DNA from: Anagrus nilaparvatae
Taxonomy: Eukaryota > Arthropoda > Insecta > Hymenoptera > Mymaridae
Assembly: GCA_022575985.1 (NCBI GenBank)
Contig: JAKSXM010000107.1
Span: 1,488,001 to 1,552,000, forward strand
Direction of reading: 5' to 3'
DNA length: 64,000 bases
Part shown: positions 1 to 10,466 of the stretch, piece by piece
Layout of the letters: the number at the start of each line of letters is the position of its first letter
Position numbering within the stretch: the stretch's first letter is position 1
Notes under the pieces: model-generated
Told to the model about the DNA's origin: nothing
Seen by the model: only the letters and a program-made list of their open reading frames with translations
Database searches by the model: none
Translations under genes and position numbers: made by a program

Positions 1-583
1 AGAAATAATAAAAATAAAATTTAGTACATATACACACTTAAAATATTACTTGAAAGGATAACTTAACAAATGTATTTGGAGACATCATTTTAATCATCAC
101 TTATATAATATGTATTGCCATTAACATAATTCTAATGCTGAAAAATAAAAACAAAGAAATTACGTTCTTTACACAAATTTAAAAAAAATATTAAAACTTT
201 TTATACTTATCTGAATCAAACTTTTGTTTATTTAACTATATCCACAAAAAAATTTAAAATAAACCTGAAAAAAATAATAACAAATTTATAAACACTGCCA
301 TTAACCTAGCAGTCGACTAGCAGACTAACCTAACTATAGTACTGAAAGTCTTCTAGTTTAAATTTAAGCGCGTAATTTAAAACAACTTTTTAAACTTTTT
401 TTACTATTTTTTTAAAAACGTGTATAAAAATAATAAATAATTTTATATAAATTTGTAAATTCATATTATTTTTAATTATTATTTTTATGCAAAATTTTTA
501 AAAAGATGATATAGTAAGTTCTATTAAATTAAGTACTCAAATTTAAACTAATACTTGTTTTTCAGCAGTATTGACTTTTAATT
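1..583. other. AT-rich sequence, nothing recognised
   Basis: No convincing coding frame, RNA gene or repeat structure was seen here; the sequence is very AT-rich with A and T runs. Confidence 0.5.
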
Positions 584-620
584 AGACTGAGCGAAGCTCA
601 GAGCTTCGAGCTATTCCCGC
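584..620. repeat. short hairpin motif GAGCGAAGCTC
   Basis: AGACTGAGCGAAGC at 584-597 recurs inverted at 8761-8774, and a related GAGCGAAGCT occurs at 35394 and inverted at 39516. The core GAGC-GAA-GCTC is itself a tiny hairpin, so finding it on both strands is weak evidence for element ends. It may mark the limits of older elements enclosing 584-8774 and 35393-39526, but no target duplication was identified. The stretch 621-876 holds nothing else recognised. Confidence 0.35.
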
Positions 621-876
621 GACAGAATGTCGAGCTTGTGTGCACGATAACTCTTTAATGATATTGCCGATTGGCTTCAAAATTTGACAGATGGTTTCAA
701 ATGAGACAAAGACGAACTGATTAAATTTGTAGCCTATTTGGTACGCACATTTCAGAGTAATAGCGAAAAATCTAACTCCTCATCAAAAAATTACATTTTT
801 TAAAATTTTAATATTGAGAGTTTCGATACTTACGAATAAAAAAGAACTTTTCACATTACCTAGGGGTATTCGAGGT

Positions 877-2040
877 TGAAAAAAACATTTTTATTAATAA
901 AATTTTTAATTTTTCCACCCAACATGTTTTCCGATTTTCCAAGATGGCGGACTAAAAACTTGAAAAATCAACTTTACACATTACAAGGAGGATTTTTAAA
1001 GCAAAAAAAAATGAATTTTTGGTGGAAAGCATTCAATTTTTCAAAACGACATATTTTTGAATTTTTCAAGATGGCGGATTGAAAAACTTGAAAAAATCAA
1101 TTTTTCACATTAAAAAGGAGTTTTTTAGGGCAAGAAAAATAAATATTGGGTGAAAAATATTCAATTTTTCAACCCAACAAATTTTCTGATTTTCCAAGAT
1201 GGCGGACTAAAAACCAGAAAAAATCAACTTTTCACATAACAAAGAAATTTTTTAAGGAGAAAAAAATTAATTTTCCGTGAAAAATATTTAACTTTTCAAC
1301 GCAACAAATTTTCCGATTTTCCAAGATAGCGGACCATTAAACTTAAAAAAATTAACTTTTAACCTTACAAAGGGGTTTTCGGGGAAAGAGATATGAATTT
1401 TCGGTTGAAAATATTAAATTTTTCAATTTAACACATTTTCTGATTTTCCAAGATGGCGGACCATAACACTTAAAATAATCAAATTTTAAGTTTACAAGGG
1501 AGTTTTTTAGGGTAAGAAAAATGAATTTTAAGTGGGAAATATTTAATATTTCAACCCAACATATTTTCCAATTTTCCAAGATGGTGATTTGAAAAACATT
1601 AAAAAATTAACTTTTCACATTACAAGGAAGTTTTTAAAGTCTAAAAAAAATGAATTTTGGGTAAAAAATATTAAATTTTTCAACCCAACATATTTTCCGA
1701 TTTTTCAAAATGGCGGACCATAAAACTTAAAAAAATTAACTTTTAACTTTACAAGGGGGTTTTTTAAGGCGAGAAAAATGAATTTTGGATGGAAAATATT
1801 TAATTTTTCAACAACATATTTTCCGATTTTACAAGATGGCGGACTAAAAACTTGAAGAAATCAACTTTTTACATTATAAGAAGGTTTTTTAAAGCGAAAA
1901 AAATGAATTTTTGGTGGATAATATTTAATTTTTTAACCGAACATAATTTTCCGATTTTCCAAGATATTCGAAAGAGTTTTTTAGAACGATAAACATGAAT
2001 TTTGAGTGGAAATTATTCAATATTTTCGACCAAAAATTCA
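877..2040. repeat. tandem array, about 9 copies of a ~127-bp unit
   Basis: The unit contains TTTTCCGATTTTCCAAGA followed by TGGCGGAC, then an A-rich stretch and a TTTTTTAA-type block. The TGGCGG core recurs near 942, 1070, 1199, 1326, 1453, 1579, 1706 and 1835, with a degenerate copy near 1962, a period of about 127 bp. Copies diverge by substitutions and small indels, so short reading frames inside it are not taken as genes. Function unknown. Confidence 0.85.
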
Positions 2041-2104
2041 TAATTCTTACTCTAAAAAACCCCCTTGAAAAGTTAAGTTAAACCCCCTGGAAATTTATTT
2101 AACA

Positions 2105-4708
2105 AAGAATGTCAAAATATTTTCACTCAAGAATGTATTAGATGTAACAGATAATTTTATGACATTCATACAGATGAAAATAGCGTTTATACTGATTGCA
2201 AAAAATCAAACCAATTTACTGCTGATAACAATATGGATCCGGGAACAGTACCAGATGAATTACGTAATTTAAGTTATATAGAACAAATGTTAATAGCTAG
2301 GATCCATCCGATAATTACAATTTATTGAAATGAAGGAAATCAATATTCTTATTCTGGAAATATAATTAACTTTCGACAAAATATTGATGAGTATATAAAC
2401 AAATTACCTATACATCCAAATAAATTACCATCTACATTAATTTTTCATAAAAATACGTGGAAAAATAAGTGGATTTAGTGATTTCAAAGTGCGTTCTGAA
2501 AAAATTAAAAATGCACTTGTATGGCTTAAATTAAATAATATATATTACAAAAATATAGAAATAGATGAAGATATTTTAAAACAATTACCAATTAATGAAA
2601 CATATCTAACGAATTACAATTTTTAGACATTATAATAGAAAATACAGAAAATAATTCTAACAAATCAAATAATTCATCTGAAATTTATGATAAAATAATA
2701 AATGAAACAAATATACCAGATATATATATTATTAATCAAGATCATAAGATAAACCAAGAATTACATCTAAATTACCCAACATTAGAAAACGATCCAATTA
2801 ATGAATTCACAACGGAAGGTTACATAGCTTATGCATTCCCGCATTTATTTCGAGGAATAGCAGACTTTTCACAAATTAGAGAAATAAAAGTTACTTTTTT
2901 GAAGCTAACGCTCTCATTTATGTATATAAATAATATAATGTTGAATCTAACGATCATATGAGAGCTGTAACTATTATACCTACAACATGTCGTTCAGGCT
3001 GGTATAGCTCTGCAAATAACATGATGTTTGATAAAAGTTACATACATTAAAAATATGCCTGCATTAAAATATGCATTAAAAACATGCCTGAACGATATGT
3101 TGTAGGTATAATAGTTACAGCTCTCAGATATGCCTGCATTAAAATATGCATTAAAAACATGCCCGAACGACATGTTGTAGGTATAATAGTTACAGCTCTC
3201 ATATGATCGTTAGATTCAACATTATAGAAATAAAAGTTACTTTAGATCAATATTTTAAACATCTTATGAAATATAAAGATAAAATTTTCGCACAAGATCC
3301 AAGATTCAGATACTTTTGTTTGAATACCGTTATGCGTCATGGAATGTTACAAAAAGCCGGTATTTACGTGAACAAATCGAAATTACAAGAATTCACTATA
3401 GAACAATTAAAAAACAAATTAGAATAGGATAAAAATTTCTGGTAACATATTGAGGTTTATTCTTCTAAAATAAGATCTATCAACAGTTATTGGTATCAAC
3501 GGTGTGACGAACTTATTACCATGGTTAAACCGTTGAAAAAACCAACAATATTCTTTACACTTAGTGCTGCAGATCATCAATGGAATGATTTATATAAAAT
3601 ATTATGTCCAAATGAGGATTCAAATACTATAACTGACAAAAGAAGAAATAATTGACAAAATGTCATTAATAGGTTTACGAACTTTATACCAAATAGAATC
3701 ACGGTGTAGAGAAATTTTTGCTAATGAAATTGATGAACCATTCGATGGATTAATAATCTACTGATTCGGCGATTATAGCCAATTAACATCCGTAGGAGAT
3801 ATAGTAATATTTAGTACAAAAAAACATACTGACAAAAGCAATCACAGGGAAAACTTGTTTTTAATGAGTTTCAGAAATACTTCTGTTTAAAAAATGCACA
3901 CCGACAAGAAGGTAATCAAAAGCCATAATCTAAATTGTTGGATGAAATTGCAAACGCAGAATTGTCCCAGGAAAATTATTAAGCATTACGCATAACAGAC
4001 GGAAAACCATAATACCAAAAAAGGAATCAGATTTATTTCAAAATGCAATACACTTATACCCGAAATGCACAGAATTAGATGCACATAACGAAAAATATTT
4101 AAAAAAACACAAGAAACGCAGTAGCACGCATTGTAGGTACAAATGTACCCAATGTAGCCATGAGTTGTTCGGATGAAAAAGCTTCAGGATTACAAAATAT
4201 CCTATATTTATCTAAAAATTATCGTGTAATGTAAAGGGCAAACTTATGGACTGCTGGAGGTTTAATCAATGGTACTTTAGGTCATGTTTGAGAAATAATT
4301 TATTCTGACAATGATTCACCGCCGTAATTACCAGAAGCAATCATGGTAGAATTTGACAATTACGGAGGACCATATTTATATAAAAATTTGTTTCCGATAA
4401 TTCCACTAACCCGAACATGGACGCATAATAAAATACAATGCAGCAGAACACAAATGGCACTTATGTTATCTTATTCGATAACAATACACAAGTCGCAAGG
4501 ACAGACTATTCATAAAATGTTTCTCCATATAGGAGACAGTGAAAAACAATTAGGCATAACTTACGTAGGATTAAGTAGAGTTAAATCAATTAACCATTTA
4601 ATTTTAATAAAAGATTATAATAAATATAGATACGACTCTATTCGACTATGCGCTTCTTTTAAGAATAAACAAAAGTTTTTACACAAATTAAAAAACGATA
4701 TTTATTAA
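2105..4708 (+). pseudogene. decayed Helitron Rep/helicase
   Basis: Pieces of a Helitron transposase lie in order on the plus strand in shifting frames. Around 2240-2330 a segment reads SYIEQMLIARIHPIITIY. At 3203-3427 is a Helitron-like N domain piece (LDQYFKHLMKYKDKIFAQD), and near 3540-3620 the conserved FFTLSAADHQWNDLYKIL. Near 3770-3810 is a Pif1-type Walker B remnant (FGDYSQLTSVGD), and at 4343-4708 the C-terminal helicase motifs SYSITIHKSQGQT and GITYVGLSRVKS. Full-length Helitron proteins exceed 1,000 residues; here there are many stops, frameshifts, a deletion and an internal inversion, so it is inactive. The 4343-4708 frame is the longest intact remnant. Identification rests on known Helitron motifs. 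Confidence 0.85.
2950..3225. repeat. local inverted duplication inside the Helitron pseudogene
   Basis: The segment GAGAGCTGTAACTATTATAC near 2959 appears twice in reverse complement, near 3105-3125 and 3180-3200, each followed by variants of the same flanks (CATATGATCGTTAGATTCAA versus its inverse at 2940-2958). The coding order of the Helitron N domain is scrambled as a result. This looks like a copy-and-invert repair event, not a functional repeat. Confidence 0.7.
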
Positions 4709-5359
4709 AATATCAACACACAATGATAGAAAAAAATTATATTTTATACGTGAAAATTCAATAAAGTGTTTTTTTTTATTAAATTTATAAGCATTTATTT
4801 ATTTATATCATTATTAATGAAAAAAAATTTTATGTTAAATCATTTAAAGGCTATGCCCGGATCTATATAGAGAATCGGCCCACGAAAGATATTTAAAAAC
4901 TAATTGTATTAGGTCAAAGTACATCTAAAAAAAATAGGATCCTGAAGTTTTCAGACTTCCAGATGCCTTCAGCTCTGATTGCCAGCCTATTAATGATAAA
5001 AAAAAAGTAAATTTTTAACGACTTTTTAGTCGTCTTTCTGATACTCCCGTGGCAAAACGATTCTGTCAAAATGATCTTGCGACCTCTCATTCAAAAGGTT
5101 AGACGATATACTTTCAGATAAAATTACTTTTGAAAGTGTTTTTGGTGCATCCTTTTGATTGGTAGACCATAAACCATCAAAAATAAATTTTTTTTCTTCT
5201 TAAATTTCAACTTTGGCAGCGATTTAAAAAAAATTGAGAGATATGCATATTCTATTTTTTTTTAACTATCGAAAAATAAAACAAATTTTCATTTGCGACC
5301 ATCCGCGCTCAAAAATATTTGGGGCAACATGGTCAAATACTTAAAAAACTGAAATAACT

Positions 5360-6955
5360 TTTGGGTAGCTCCATGGATAAAACGCACAAAATGATACGCC
5401 AGGTCTCAAAAATAGGAAATTTGGTTTTTTTTCGATAAAACAACTTAAAAATAGATGATACCCTGAATTTGAAGGTTTTCTATAAATTTTGAAGGGTGCG
5501 CACAGTGTGGCAAAATGGACAAAAATCGCTCTTAGACTGAGTTTTTGAGCTATCGACTTGAAACTTGTTTTGAATGACTTTAAAATAAGCCTGCTTTCGT
5601 CTCTTTTTTTTCATATTTTTTTATTTTTAATTAGCCTATTTACACGAACTCAACCTATTCATTTATCGAAATTTTCACTTCCTACATTTTTTGAACTCTA
5701 AAACAAACGGGAAATTTTTTTGTGTTAATCCTGTATTATATACATAAAAATTAAAAAACATTTTTAAGTAAAAAAATATTAAATCATAATTTCAGCATAT
5801 TTTAGAATCTCGCATAAAATTCATTTTTAGTAAATAGGCTAATTATAAATAAAGAAATATGAAGAATCCGCAGTGAGACACGAAAGCAGACTTATTTTAA
5901 AGTAATTCAAAACAGGTTTCAAGTCGATAGCTCAAAAACTCAGTCCAAGAGCGATTTTTGTCCATTTTGCCACACTGTGGGTGCGTTGCTGATTTAAAGT
6001 TTTTTGGTCAAATTTCTCTCCTCAGCCACAATTTTTGAAAATTCCGTAAAAAAAGAAAGAAAAAAAAGTAGGTTTTCGATGTAAAATTTGATGAAAAATT
6101 TAAATTTTTTACATTTTTAGCTAAAAATCATGTAAAATCTAAAAATAAAAATACTTCTTTTGGAAAAACAAAAGTTATGTCTATTATTAATAAAAATCAA
6201 ATTTTTTTTAAGTTTAGATTTTATTTTCTATCAAAATGTCTATAAATAGTTAGAAATGTACCCAAAAATCAATAAAATCCCATTTTATAAAATTTTCATT
6301 TTTTCTATATTTTAATAAACCATTTTAATTAAATTGTCAAATTGAGATGTATCATTTAAAGAATACCAAAATTACTATACCTTTGTGAAATTTCCCGCAG
6401 AATTCAAATTTTTGGTCAGATTTTCATTTGGTCACGTGACTTAGCGGGAAATCAGCAAAATAAGTAACAAGTAAAAATTGAAAAAAACGAAAATCGGTAT
6501 TACTCGCTTAAAACAAAAATTACTCTCGGGAAATTTTTTTCAGGAAATATATGCAATTTTTGAAGATTTTGAAGAAAAAAAAATTTTTTTTTAGCGGGAA
6601 ACTTTTGAGTTATTTTCACTTAAAGTTTAACACAAATTTGAATTTTCCCGCGAATTGACATAGAGTAGGAAAAATCTGACTGAAAATTCGAATTTTTTAT
6701 CAAATTTTACATCGAAAATCTACTTTATTTTCTTTCTTTAACGTTTTTTAGAGCTTTTTTACGGAATTTTCAAAAATGGTGGCTGAGAGAAATTTGACCA
6801 AAAAACTTTAAATCAGCAACGCACCCTTCAAAATTTATAAAAAACCTTCAAATTCGGGGAATCATCTATCTTTAAGTTGTTTTATCGTAAAAAACCAAAT
6901 TTCCTATTTTTGAGACCTGGCATATCATTTTGTGCGTTTTATCCATGGAATTATC
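5360..6955. mobile_element. palindromic non-autonomous relative of the 46803-54969 element
   Basis: The left arm begins CCATGGATAAAACGCAC (about 5373) and the right arm ends with its inverse (about 6945). The arms also match through CTTCAAATTC(G/A)GG and the GGTGGCTGAGAG block near 6780. The same arm sequence, about 70-80% alike by eye, forms the ends of the 8.2-kb fold-back at 46803-54969, which encodes a transposase. I infer this is a deleted, trans-mobilised member of that family. It is interrupted by the CACAGTG-ended element at 5501-5979. Confidence 0.7.
5501..5979. mobile_element. MITE with CACAGTG termini (Transib/RSS-like ends)
   Basis: A 479-bp near-perfect palindrome starting CACAGTGTGGCAAAATGG and ending with the inverse. 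The flanks GGTGCG at 5495-5500 and 5980-5985 are duplicated. The opposite arm of the host palindrome (about 6808-6822) keeps the uninterrupted sequence and so shows the empty site. The terminal heptamer equals the V(D)J recombination heptamer, and 11 nt further in is ACAAAAATC, close to the RSS nonamer ACAAAAACC. Transib elements have such heptamer-like ends and 5-bp GC-rich duplications. The duplication here is 6 bp (or 5 plus one G), so family assignment is inference. Confidence 0.7.
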
Positions 6956-6974
6956 CTTTTGTTTTTAATTTTGC

Positions 6975-8378
6975 GATTTTTCGAAAAAGGACCCCGCACA
7001 AATGAATAGGAAATGGCCGTTCAATCAAATTAGGTGAATTTTTTTTATGTTTTGGATTTTATTATTCTGAAAAAATGTCTCCATGGACACAAAGCTCCAA
7101 AGTCTTAACTTTGGCTGCTACGGAGCTTGAAGGCTCCATAGCTCTATTACACAGGCACACAAAAAAAAATCATGTACCAGAGGGTAGACCCCCTTATATG
7201 GGTGTTTTTGGTAACGCTAAAACCGAATATGGCTAAAGAAATGCAATAAAATTATCCAATTTATCCCCAATGCCCCCATAAGCCCCCCAAAGAAGTAAAA
7301 AAAATTTTTTTCTCGAAAAATGAAAATTGAACTATATAATCATGTTTTTTGGGACGCTTGTTCCAAAAATGTATACAAGAAATGTTGTCCCAGTGGCCCC
7401 AGTGCCCCCCCCCCAAACGAGATACAAAAATTTTTATTACAAAAACTAAAACTCAATGTGTGATGTTATGTTTTTTGAGACGCTGAAACCAAAGATAAAT
7501 ATAAAAAATGTGTTTAACCAATGCTTGGTCCTCTAATCCACCCTCTAATCCACCCATTTTATTGGATACGGTATTTGAAAAAATTTGGCTCGGCAGGGGG
7601 GGGTTAAATGGACTTAGAATATTTTCGATTTAGGGACTTAGAATAATTTGAAGTGGGAGTAAGGCCCTGATAACATCAACAACTTAGAATACTTTATGTT
7701 TATGGACTTAGGATAGTATACATTTCAGGATTTATTGTAATTTCGGTTTTTTGATTTATTACTATTATGAGTAAACATGTTCCATGCTCGTTGGTTGTGT
7801 AGTTTCACAAACCGGTTATAAATTTTTATCTTTGGTTTTAGCGTCTCAAAAAACATAACATCACACATTGAGTTTTAGTTTTTGTAATAAAAATTTTTGT
7901 ATCTCGTTCGGGGGAGGGGGCTCATGGGGCCACTGGGGTGGTTTACAGGGCCAAACATTGGTAGAAAACATATTTAATATTCATTTTTGGTTTCACCGTC
8001 CCAAAAAACATGAGTATATAGTTCAATTTTCATTTTTCGAGAAAAAAAATTTTTTTCACTTCTTTGGGGGGCTTACTGGGGCGCTGAGGGCAAATTGGCT
8101 AATTTTATTGCATTTCTTTAGCCATATTCGGTTTTAGCACCACCAAAAACCCCCATACCAGGGGGTCTACCCTCTGGTACATGATTTTTTTTTTGTGTGC
8201 CTGTGTAATAGAGCTATGGAGCTTTCAAGCTCCGTAGCGGCCAAAGTTTAGACTTTGGAGCTTTGTGTCCATGGAGATATTTTTTCAGAATAATAAAATC
8301 TAAAACATACAAAAAATTCACTTAATTTGATCGAACGGCCATTTTCTATTCATTTGTGCGGGGTCCTTTTTCGAAAAA
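6975..8378. repeat. 1.4-kb palindrome (fold-back MITE)
   Basis: The left arm from 6975 (TTTTTCGAAAAAGGACCCCG) pairs with 8350-8378. Further matching blocks include CTCCATGGACACAAAGCTCC at about 7079, inverted at 8257-8276, and the GTACCAGAGGGTAGACCCCC block at about 7175, inverted near 8165. The spacer, about 7590-7830, holds a dispersed repeat with GGGACTTAGAATAATTTGAA that recurs at 39160-39430. No coding capacity is supported. Confidence 0.75.
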
Positions 8379-8638
8379 TCTAACCTTTTGAATGAGAGGT
8401 CGCAAGATCATTTTGACAAAATCGTTTTACCACGGGAGTAGCCGGAAGTTGACTAAAAAGTCGTTAAAACGGAACTTTTTTTTTGTCATTAATAGGCTGC
8501 CAATCAGAGCTGAAGGCATCTGGGAGTCTAAAAACTTCAGAATCCTTTTTTTTTTAGGTATACTTTGACCTAATACAATTAGTTTTTAAATATATTTCGT
8601 GGGCCGATTCACTATATAGATCCGGGCATAGCCTTTAA

Positions 8639-9817
8639 AATTAAAGAACTTTTATTATTAATAACAATAGTATTACTTTTCTTTTAAATTATTTTTTTAT
8701 AAGAAATCATAATTTTAAGCTTTATAAGGAATCATTAAATAAATCTATAAAATTTCAGTGGCTTCGCTCAGTCTCACTAATGTTCGCGGTAATCTAGTTA
8801 CCTTACAATAAGCATACATTTTCTCAGATAAAAACTAATATCCTTAAGGCACACAGGTAGAATTTGATTTTGGTAATTAAAATAATGTTAATATATTCTT
8901 TTTAAAGAAAATGGGAAATTAAAATTTTTCTTTGAATTTTTTGAGGATTAAGAAAGATTAATATATATTTGAAGATTCAGATATTTTAATCAAAATTAGA
9001 AAATTAAATTTTATATTTTCTCAGCATACGTTAGTAAATTATTATAAAAAAATCTTCAGCAAACGATCTTGTTATGGTGAAAAAAATAAGAATAATCTAA
9101 ACCCTATTATTTTTATTAATGCAGATAAAAACTTTTTCTTTATAAGTTTTAAATATTTTTATGTAAATTTGGGTAAAAGAAAAATTTTCGAATAATTATT
9201 TATGAATACTTTGAATAACATGTTAATAATAAATAATAGTTTTCAATTTATGAGGATGTGGATCCCATCAAGGTTATTAAAGAGAAAATACACAATCAAT
9301 GTGTGATCGTGCCTGAAATAAAAAAGCCTTAGCTTTTTTATAATTCTTTGCGATTTTTTTTTACCCAAACATTTTGAGACCATTTTTCTGGAAAATATTT
9401 CAAAAATTCGAGAGGTCTACATCTTTTTTTGATCGATAGTATGTCTTTCTTTTTCTGGCTTGGAAAAGACTAAAAAATGCAGTCTTGTAGCTTAAAACAG
9501 GTTATTCTGGAAAAAGTGCTAAATTTTTTTTCTAGTTACCAGCAGCACCATGATACTTTTAGAAAGTCTAAGTTACTTTTATCATAATATCATCATCTGG
9601 ACCCAACTAAAGGAATATTTTGAAGGATAAAATTTATGCATCAATTATTATATTTTGATTGTTTGAGCTGAAAAATATAATTGCCAAGAAAATGGGTGTC
9701 GATGATGACTAGCAACTTGAGCAAAAACTGAAGCAAACTGTTTATGTCATTGGTTTGAAAGATTATTGAAGGCTTCAATCTTTTCTTATAAAATTAATTA
9801 TTTTTTTAAATAACTAT
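8639..9817. other. AT-rich spacer with a Penelope-like 3' tail fragment
   Basis: Mostly unrecognised AT-rich DNA. About 9345-9440 is the reverse complement of the sequence that follows the GIY-YIG frame at 57305-57395 and recurs at 58225-58310 (shared core TTTTTCTGGAAAATATTTCA). It is therefore read as a minus-strand Penelope-like 3' end. Confidence 0.5.
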
Positions 9818-10463
9818 CACACTAAACCTTAAAGAGCTTTTTGTTACCCAAAAAAGATTTAATGTTTATTTAATTCTTTTAAAAAGAATTATTTTAAACT
9901 TAATTCTTTTAAAACAATTGTTTTTCATTTTAATTCTTTTCGGAATTTATTTTGACAACAAATCTTTATAAAGATTTTTTTTTTTAAATAACTTTCAAAA
10001 GGTTAAGTCGGAATTAAAATTGAAAGAAAATCATTTAGAAATTAATTTATTTATATAACCAATTTAAAATAGGTTATAAACAACGTGTTTTTAATTGAAT
10101 TAAAATTTATTGCTTAAATACTAGCAAAAAAATAAGTTGTGAATCTTTATGAATATAATTGTTATTAAAATAACGTATTTACTAGACGTTGTGTTTCTAA
10201 AAATAAGTAATTAAATAAATTGGTTATAAATAAATTAATTTCTAAAAGATTTTCTTTCAATTTTCATTCCGACTTAATCTTTTGAAAGTTATTTAAAAAA
10301 AAAAAATCTTTATAAAGATTTGTTGTCAAAATAAATTCTGAAAAGAATTAAAATGAAAAACAATTGTTTTAAAAGAATGAAGTTCAAAATAATTCTTTTT
10401 AAAAGAATTAAATAAACATTAAATCTTTTTTGGGTAACAAAAAGCTCTTTAAGGTTTAGTGTG
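9818..10463. mobile_element. 646-bp fold-back MITE with TAT target duplication
   Basis: Starts CACACTAAACCTTAAAGAGC and ends with the exact inverse at 10463; TAT flanks it on both sides (9815-9817 and 10464-10466). The arms of about 190 bp match closely, including CTTTTTGTTACCCAAAAAAG and AATCTTTATAAAGATT. The interior near 10000-10260 is also partly palindromic. No coding frame, so non-autonomous. A CAC terminus with a 3-bp duplication would fit a CMC/Chapaev- or Harbinger-like mover, but this is inference. Confidence 0.75.
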
Positions 10464-10466
10464 TAT

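Larger units (their letters stand above)
4848..8634. mobile_element. fold-back element with TTAA target duplication, containing nested insertions
   Basis: TTAA at 4844-4847 is followed by AGGCTATGCCCGGATC, and its reverse complement ends at 8634 before TTAA at 8635-8638. The inverted arms run roughly 4848-5115 and 8368-8634 and include matching blocks such as CTCATTCAAAAGGTTAGA. The space between the arms is filled by two further palindromes (5360-6955 and 6975-8378), and the first of these carries its own insertion. TTAA duplication is typical of piggyBac and Kolobok superfamilies; no transposase is encoded, so it is non-autonomous. Confidence 0.8.

Noticed and set aside
876..1579. Short frames on both strands in the 127-bp array
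   Set aside because: Repeat translation; frames break between copies.
7868..8137. 89-codon Gly/Phe/His-rich frame
   Set aside because: Located in one arm of a palindrome; composition follows the G-rich repeat, and there are no homologous features.
584..8774. A single transposon bounded by inverted AGACTGAGCGAAGC
   Set aside because: The motif is itself a tiny hairpin and recurs elsewhere; no target duplication or shared longer ends, so evidence is insufficient.
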